A stretch of 64,000 nt of DNA from Mycolicibacterium neoaurum (GTDB lineage: Bacteria > Actinomycetota > Actinomycetes > Mycobacteriales > Mycobacteriaceae). The stretch's first letter is position 1; the number at the start of each line of letters is the position of its first letter. A program made the position numbers and the translations under genes. Shown piece by piece: positions 59,896-64,000 of this stretch. The notes under the pieces were generated by a model, which worked only from the letters and a program-made list of their open reading frames with translations, made no database searches and had not been told where the DNA came from. The stretch lies in the NCBI RefSeq assembly GCF_036946495.1, contig NZ_JAQIIX010000002.1, positions 1,860,001-1,924,000 of the forward strand, written 5' to 3'.

Positions 59896-60576
59896 TCAGG
59901 TCCACAATCCCAGGCCGTCGAGCAGGCTGGTCAGCCGCCGCGCCCCGTCGTCGAATTGGCTGCGGGTCAACCGCACCACCTCGTCGACCTCGCGGCGCCG
60001 CATCGCCGCAATCAATTGCCGGTGATTGGCCACCGCCTCCACACCCCACGTCGGGTCGGAGGCGTAGATGTGCGGCGGCAGGTACCGCGCGGCATTGAGC
60101 AGGAACCAGGCCAGCTTCATCCGATCGGTCGTCCGGTTGAACGCTCGATGGAAGTTGAACTCCGCGCGGGCGATCGGTTCGACCTCCCCGCCGCGGACCG
60201 CCGCGGCCAGGTCCTCGGTGAGCCGCTCCAGCTCGTCGATATCGGCATCGGTGGCCCGCTGTGCGGCCGTCGCGGCCAGCTCGGCGGCGATGGCACCCTG
60301 CAGCCAGAAGATGTCGGCGATGTCATCGCGGGTGAACGGTGACACCATGTGCCCGCGGTGTGGTTCCAGCTGCACCATGCCCTCACCGCGCAGGGTCCGC
60401 AGTGCCTCGCGCACCGGGGTGATGCTGACACCGAGTTGGGCGGCGGTCTCGTCGAGCCGCACGAAGGTTCCCGGCCGCAGCGTCCCCGACATGATCGCGA
60501 CCCGCAGATAACCGGCCACCTCGTCGGAGAGCTGTTCGCGGCGGCGGGCGGGACCCAGTTTGGCGGGTGCGTTCAT
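59896..60576 (-). CDS. mce1R: GntR/FadR-family repressor of mce1 (Mce1R-like)
   Basis: A 226-residue GntR protein with an N-terminal winged HTH (VAGYLRVAIMSGTLRPGTFVRLDETAAQLGVSITPVREALRTLRGEGMV, residues about 18-66, quoted only in parts: LDETAAQLGVS, PVREALRTL) and an all-helical FCD effector domain (DIADIFWLQGAIAAELAATAA and FHRAFNRTTDRMKLAWFLLNAA) whose Asp/His residues may bind a metal. It is divergent from fadD5 as Rv0165c is in M. tuberculosis, where Mce1R represses the mce1 operon. The likely operator is at 60683-60706. Fatty acid ligands are proposed for the family. Confidence 0.9.
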   Translation of the reverse strand: MNAPAKLGPARRREQLSDEVAGYLRVAIMSGTLRPGTFVRLDETAAQLGVSITPVREALRTLRGEGMVQLEPHRGHMVSPFTRDDIADIFWLQGAIAAELAATAAQRATDADIDELERLTEDLAAAVRGGEVEPIARAEFNFHRAFNRTTDRMKLAWFLLNAARYLPPHIYASDPTWGVEAVANHRQLIAAMRRREVDEVVRLTRSQFDDGARRLTSLLDGLGLWT

Positions 60577-60682
60577 GCGGGTGCGCTGCGTCCTCTGCGG
60601 CTGGTCATGGGTTCCGGGTCATCGCGGTGGTGAAAAGCTTGTCCAGAAGTGGGTTGGCGTCATAGTGTGACCCCGACTACAT

Positions 60683-60706
60683 AATGTTTGATCAAATATC
60701 AACATT
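60683..60706. promoter_or_regulatory. Candidate Mce1R operator and fadD5 promoter region
   Basis: AATGTTTGAT (60683-60692) and ATCAACATT (60698-60706) form an inverted repeat with one bulged base, around the AT-rich centre TTGATCAA (60688-60695). It lies in the 173-bp gap between mce1R and the fadD5 GTG, and is the only AT-rich palindrome there. Operator function is inferred from position and symmetry. Confidence 0.5.
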
Positions 60707-60749
60707 GCGCAAGCGTATTGCGCGGCCGCCGATCGAAAGAGCCTCTGCA

Positions 60750-62366
60750 GTGACAGTTCAGTCAACTGAGTCCGCCACTCAATCCGCGACCCTTCGCACC
60801 GAACAGCCCTATCTGGCCAGGCAGCAGAACTGGTCCAACCAGCTCTCCCGGCACGCGCTGATGCAGCCGGACAAGACCGCGCTGCGCTTCCTCGGGCAGA
60901 CCACCACCTGGGCCGACCTCGACCGCCGCGTCGATGCGCTGGCCGCCGCATTGCACAGCCGCGGTATCACCGCAGGTGACCGCGTGCTCATCCTCATGCT
61001 CAACCGCCCCGAGTTCATCGAGTCCTTCCTCGCGGCCAACCGGCTCGGGGCGATCGCGGTGCCGGTGAACTTCCGGATGACCCCGCCCGAGATCGCCTTC
61101 CTGGCCAGCGATTGCGCAGCGCGGGTGGTCGTCACCGAATCGGTGCTCGCGCCGGTGGCCACCGCGGTACGTGACCTGGATGCGACCCTGAGCACCGTGA
61201 TCGTCGCCGGGGCGGGCAGCGAGGACGGTGTCCTCGGCTACGACGATCTGCTCGCCGAGCAGAACCCGCCGCCCGAGCCGGTGGACATCCCCAACGATTC
61301 GCCCGCGCTGATCATGTACACCTCCGGAACCACCGGGCGTCCCAAGGGTGCTGTGCTCACCCACACCAACATCAGCGGCCAGTCACTGACCCACCTGTTC
61401 ACCAACGGTGCCGACCTCAACCACGATGTCGGTTTCATCGGTGTGCCGCTGTTCCACATCGCCGGTATCGGGAACATGATCCCGGGCCTCCTGCTGGGTA
61501 GGCCGACCGTGGTCTACCCGCTCGGCGCGTTCGATCCGGGTGCGCTGCTCGATGTGCTGGAGGCCGAAGAGGTCACCGGGATCTTCCTCGTCCCCGCGCA
61601 GTGGCAGGCGGTCTGCGCCGCCCAACGCGCGCAGCCGAGGAACCTCAAGCTGCGAGTGCTGTCCTGGGGTGCGGCGCCGGCCTCCGATACGTTGCTGAAG
61701 GACATGGCGCAGACCTTCCCTGGCGCCAACATCCTGGCCGCCTTCGGGCAGACCGAGATGTCGCCGGTGACCTGTATGTTGTTGGGCGAGGACGCAATTC
61801 GCAAGCTCGGTTCGGTGGGCAAGGTCATCCCGACGGTGTCGGCGCGCATCGTCGACGAGGACATGAACGACGTCCCGATCGGCGAGGTCGGTGAGATCGT
61901 CTACCGGGCCCCGACCCTGATGGCCGGTTACTGGAACAACCCGAAGGCCACCGCTGAGTCGTTTGCCGGCGGCTGGTTCCACTCCGGGGACCTCGTGCGC
62001 CAGGACGACGAGGGTTACATCTGGGTGGTCGACCGTAAGAAGGACATGATCATCTCCGGCGGGGAGAACATCTACTGCGCCGAGGTCGAGAACGTCTTGG
62101 CTGCTCATCCCGCCATTGCCGAGGTCGCGGTGATCGGCAGGCCGCACGAGAAGTGGGGCGAGGTTCCGGTCGCCGTGGTTGCTCTGGCAGCGCGGTCCGG
62201 CGAGCCGCCCGAGAGCGCCCTGACGCTTGCCGAAATCGACGATTTTCTCACCGAGAGGTTGGCTCGATACAAGCATCCGAAGGCCCTGGAGATCGTTGAG
62301 GCGTTGCCCCGCAACCCGTCGGGCAAAGTGCTCAAGACCGAGCTACGCACCATGTTCGGCAGCTGA
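60750..62366 (+). CDS. fadD5: Fatty-acid-CoA ligase FadD5
   Basis: FadD5 activates fatty acids with ATP and CoA and is the first gene of the mce1 operon, whose transporter handles mycolic/long-chain fatty acids. The 538-residue product has the AMP-binding signature MYTSGTTGRPKG, the motif ILAAFGQTEMSP and the C-terminal GWFHSGDLV, DRKKDMIISGGENIYCAEVEN, and the catalytic Lys in NPSGKVLKTEL. I prefer GTG 60750 (MTVQSTES) with GAAAGAG upstream; ATG 60684 is in frame but lies inside the putative operator. Start at 60750 resembles Rv0166 in length of lead-in. Confidence 0.9.
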   Translation: MTVQSTESATQSATLRTEQPYLARQQNWSNQLSRHALMQPDKTALRFLGQTTTWADLDRRVDALAAALHSRGITAGDRVLILMLNRPEFIESFLAANRLGAIAVPVNFRMTPPEIAFLASDCAARVVVTESVLAPVATAVRDLDATLSTVIVAGAGSEDGVLGYDDLLAEQNPPPEPVDIPNDSPALIMYTSGTTGRPKGAVLTHTNISGQSLTHLFTNGADLNHDVGFIGVPLFHIAGIGNMIPGLLLGRPTVVYPLGAFDPGALLDVLEAEEVTGIFLVPAQWQAVCAAQRAQPRNLKLRVLSWGAAPASDTLLKDMAQTFPGANILAAFGQTEMSPVTCMLLGEDAIRKLGSVGKVIPTVSARIVDEDMNDVPIGEVGEIVYRAPTLMAGYWNNPKATAESFAGGWFHSGDLVRQDDEGYIWVVDRKKDMIISGGENIYCAEVENVLAAHPAIAEVAVIGRPHEKWGEVPVAVVALAARSGEPPESALTLAEIDDFLTERLARYKHPKALEIVEALPRNPSGKVLKTELRTMFGS

Positions 62367-62527
62367 GCGAAGATTGACGCGGACGAAAGGCGTGCCGAGC
62401 CAACGGGTTTACCACAGAACCGGGTGTCTCGCCGCCGAGATCGAATTTGCTAACAGTTGCGATATGAATAGAGCCGATGCGTCACCTGCCTGGTCACCGA
62501 TCGGGTACAGTCCTGTGGTCCGAGTTA

Positions 62528-62541
62528 CTACCGACCGGTAG
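62528..62541. promoter_or_regulatory. Inverted repeat in fadD5-yrbE1A gap
   Basis: CTACCG-AC-CGGTAG is a perfect 6+2+6 inverted repeat in the 278-bp gap (62367-62644). The gap is larger than expected inside an operon. In M. tuberculosis the corresponding gap has been reported to have promoter activity, so this could be a second regulatory point. I see no clear terminator here. Confidence 0.4.
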
Positions 62542-62597
62542 GTAGGGCGATGTCACAGGTCATGGAGACGGGGCTCCGCGAGAGTAGAGGAGGGGGC

Positions 62598-62648
62598 GTG
62601 CAGCTAGTTCCGCCGCACTTGGAACTCGCCTCGGTGGTCGCGCTGTGA
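62598..62648 (+). CDS. Small ORF translationally coupled to yrbE1A
   Basis: A 16-codon ORF beginning GTG CAG CTA at 62598 follows a very strong ribosome binding site (GAGGAGGGGGC). Its stop TGA at 62646-62648 overlaps the yrbE1A GTG start (62645-62647). It encodes MQLVPPHLELASVVAL. The yrbE1A start itself has no ribosome binding site, so ribosomes probably load here and restart. This is inferred from sequence layout only. Confidence 0.55.
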   Translation: MQLVPPHLELASVVAL

Positions 62649-63442
62649 CGGCGGGCAACGGCCTGGTCGACTACGTCAAGGACCAGTTGGACAAACCACT
62701 GACCATGGTCGGTGGCTTCTTCAAGATGTGCGTCCTGACCGGCAAGGCGCTCCTCACGAGGCCGTTCCAGTGGAAGGAATTCATCCTTCAGAGCTGGTTT
62801 TTGATCCGGGTCGCGTTCCTCCCCACGCTGGCGGTGTCCATCCCGCTCACCGTGCTCATCATCTTCACCTTGAACATCCTGCTCGCCGAATTCGGCGCGG
62901 CCGACGTCTCCGGTGCCGGCGCGGCGCTGGGCGCGGTCACCCAGCTGGGCCCGCTGGTGACGGTGCTCGTCGTCGCCGGCGCCGGGTCCACCGCCATCTG
63001 CGCCGACCTCGGTGCGCGCACCGTGCGCGAAGAGATCGACGCCATGGAGGTGCTGGGGATCGACCCCATCGAGCGCCTGGTGGCCCCTCGCGTGGTCGCC
63101 GCCACCTTTGTCGCCTTCCTGCTCAACGGCGCGGTGATCACCATCGGCCTGGTCGGCGGGTACTTCTTCGGTGTCTACATCCAGAACGTCAACGCAGGCG
63201 CCTATGTCGCGACGCTGACGCTGCTCACCGGCTTCCCCGAGGTCATGATCTCGGTCATCAAGGCCACCCTGTTCGGTCTGATCGCCGGGCTGGTGGGCTG
63301 CTACCGCGGGCTCACCGTGGCGGGCGGTTCCAAGGGCGTGGGCACCGCGGTCAACGAGACGCTCGTGCTGTGCGTCGTCGCGCTGTTCGCGGTGAACGTC
63401 GTGCTGACGACGATCGGTGTCCGGTTCGGGACGGGAGGCTAG
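62645..63442 (+). CDS. yrbE1A: Mce1 permease YrbE1A
   Basis: YrbE1A is an MlaE-like integral membrane subunit of the Mce1 lipid importer, which takes up fatty acids with the Mce1A-F proteins and an ATPase (MceG). The 265 residues equal Rv0167 in length and hold about five or six helices (LPTLAVSIPLTVLIIFTLNILL, VAATFVAFLLNGAVITIGLVGGYFFG, LVLCVVALFAVNVVLTTIGV). The family's EEIDAMEVLGIDPIERLVAPRVVA loop, which contacts the ATPase, is present. GTG start by comparison with Rv0167, overlapping a small upstream ORF. yrbE1B begins 7 bp after its stop. Confidence 0.94.
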   Translation: MTAGNGLVDYVKDQLDKPLTMVGGFFKMCVLTGKALLTRPFQWKEFILQSWFLIRVAFLPTLAVSIPLTVLIIFTLNILLAEFGAADVSGAGAALGAVTQLGPLVTVLVVAGAGSTAICADLGARTVREEIDAMEVLGIDPIERLVAPRVVAATFVAFLLNGAVITIGLVGGYFFGVYIQNVNAGAYVATLTLLTGFPEVMISVIKATLFGLIAGLVGCYRGLTVAGGSKGVGTAVNETLVLCVVALFAVNVVLTTIGVRFGTGG

Positions 63443-63449
63443 GCCGCGC

Positions 63450-64000
63450 ATGAGTACAGCCGCAGTCTTGAGGGCCCGGTTCCCCCGGGCGTTCGACCGC
63501 ACCCGCGGATACGCCGGCGCGCCCGGCCGGTTCCTCGACAGCATCGGTCACGTCGCCTGGTTCGTCGTACAGGCCGTCGGGCATCTGCCGCATGCATTCA
63601 AGCACTACCGCCGCGAGTCACTGCGTCTGGTCGCCGAGATCGGCATGGGCACCGGCGCCATGGCCGTCATCGGCGGCACCGTCGCCATCATCGGTTTCGT
63701 CACCCTCTCGGCGGGCTCGCTGATCGCCATCCAGGGGTTCGCGTCCCTGGGCAATATCGGTGTCGAGGCCTTCACCGGCTTCTTCGCCGCCCTGGCCAAC
63801 ATCCGCGTCGTCGCGCCGGTGGTCACCGGTCAGGCGATGGCAGCCACCGTCGGCGCCGGCGCCACCGCGGAGCTCGGTGCCATGCGCATCAGCGAGGAGA
63901 TCGACGCGCTCGAGGTGATGGGCATCAAGTCCATCTCGTATCTGGTGTCCACCCGGTTGATGGCCGGGGCCATCGTCATCGTCCCGCTCTACGCGATGGC
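63450..64000 (+). CDS. yrbE1B: Mce1 permease YrbE1B (partial, cut by window edge)
   Basis: The ATG at 63450 opens a frame that stays open to the window end, 183 codons. It reads MSTAAVLRARFPRAFDRTRG, then a membrane protein with RLVAEIGMGTGAMAVIGGTVAIIGFVTLS and the conserved EEIDALEVMGIKSISYLVSTRLMAG coupling loop, the YrbE/MlaE hallmark. It is the second permease of the Mce1 importer (Rv0168 equivalent, about 289 residues in M. tuberculosis), so about a third is missing beyond the right edge. It starts 7 bp after yrbE1A. Confidence 0.93.
   Translation, partial: MSTAAVLRARFPRAFDRTRGYAGAPGRFLDSIGHVAWFVVQAVGHLPHAFKHYRRESLRLVAEIGMGTGAMAVIGGTVAIIGFVTLSAGSLIAIQGFASLGNIGVEAFTGFFAALANIRVVAPVVTGQAMAATVGAGATAELGAMRISEEIDALEVMGIKSISYLVSTRLMAGAIVIVPLYAM

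Noticed and set aside
1..64000. tRNA, rRNA, IS element or prophage
   Set aside because: I looked for tRNA arms, transposase motifs, terminal inverted repeats and att-like duplications and found none I could support.

Overview
This is a high-GC chromosomal segment of a Mycobacterium, most likely a rapid-growing Mycolicibacterium. The evidence is a complete ESX-1 type VII secretion locus with PE and PPE genes, a fructose phosphotransferase (PTS) cluster beside it (from memory the arrangement in M. smegmatis, absent from M. tuberculosis), and a long block that follows the M. tuberculosis Rv0146-Rv0168 gene order and ends in the mce1 operon. No rRNA, tRNA, CRISPR array, insertion sequence or prophage was seen. 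Family names below come from recognising the protein sequences; no database search was run.

Bases 330-19275 hold ESX-1. Rightward: espG1, espH, eccA1, eccB1, eccCa1, eccCb1, PE35, PPE68, esxB, esxA, espI, eccD1. Leftward, converging on eccD1: mycP1, eccE1, espB, espL. EccB/C/D/E form the membrane pore and motor, EccA and EspG are cytosolic AAA+ and chaperone functions, MycP1 is the protease, and EsxA/EsxB, PE35/PPE68 and EspB are substrates. espJ and espK, which lie between eccD1 and espL in M. tuberculosis, are missing.

Bases 19449-25377 are a fructose PTS: a leftward operon of DeoR regulator, fruK, fruA and ptsH, divergent from ptsI (Enzyme I). Bases 25391-37279 carry a tiny membrane protein, a pirin, a TetR regulator, a methyltransferase, an aldehyde dehydrogenase, SDR and quinone oxidoreductases, a HAD hydrolase, a DUF456 protein, a PtpB-like phosphatase, fadE2, an MFS exporter and a LysR regulator. 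Bases 37515-39007 hold a DUF222/HNH (13E12-type) gene behind a perfect mycobacterial SOS box. A TetR/acyl-CoA dehydrogenase pair, pntB/pntA, a CorA-type transporter and three small proteins follow.

Bases 46413-49226 are a sulfonate/taurine-type ABC transporter operon preceded by a 13-codon leader peptide ending in four cysteine codons. These codons form the 5' arm of a hairpin next to the first gene's start, so a cysteine-responsive attenuator is likely. Bases 49491-55084 hold a lipid-modification cluster (TetR, SDR, flavin/2Fe-2S reductase, DesA3-like desaturase, acyl-CoA dehydrogenase). An orphan TctC-type lipoprotein and a phospholipase D follow. Bases 57789-64000 match Rv0162c-Rv0168: a frameshifted alcohol dehydrogenase, a thioesterase, an SRPBCC protein, mce1R, fadD5, yrbE1A and the start of yrbE1B, cut by the window edge.

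The observations most worth following are the polycysteine attenuator, a 16-codon ORF coupled to yrbE1A, the SOS box, the compact ESX-1 with a tryptophan-less EsxB, and several strong operators and hairpins.
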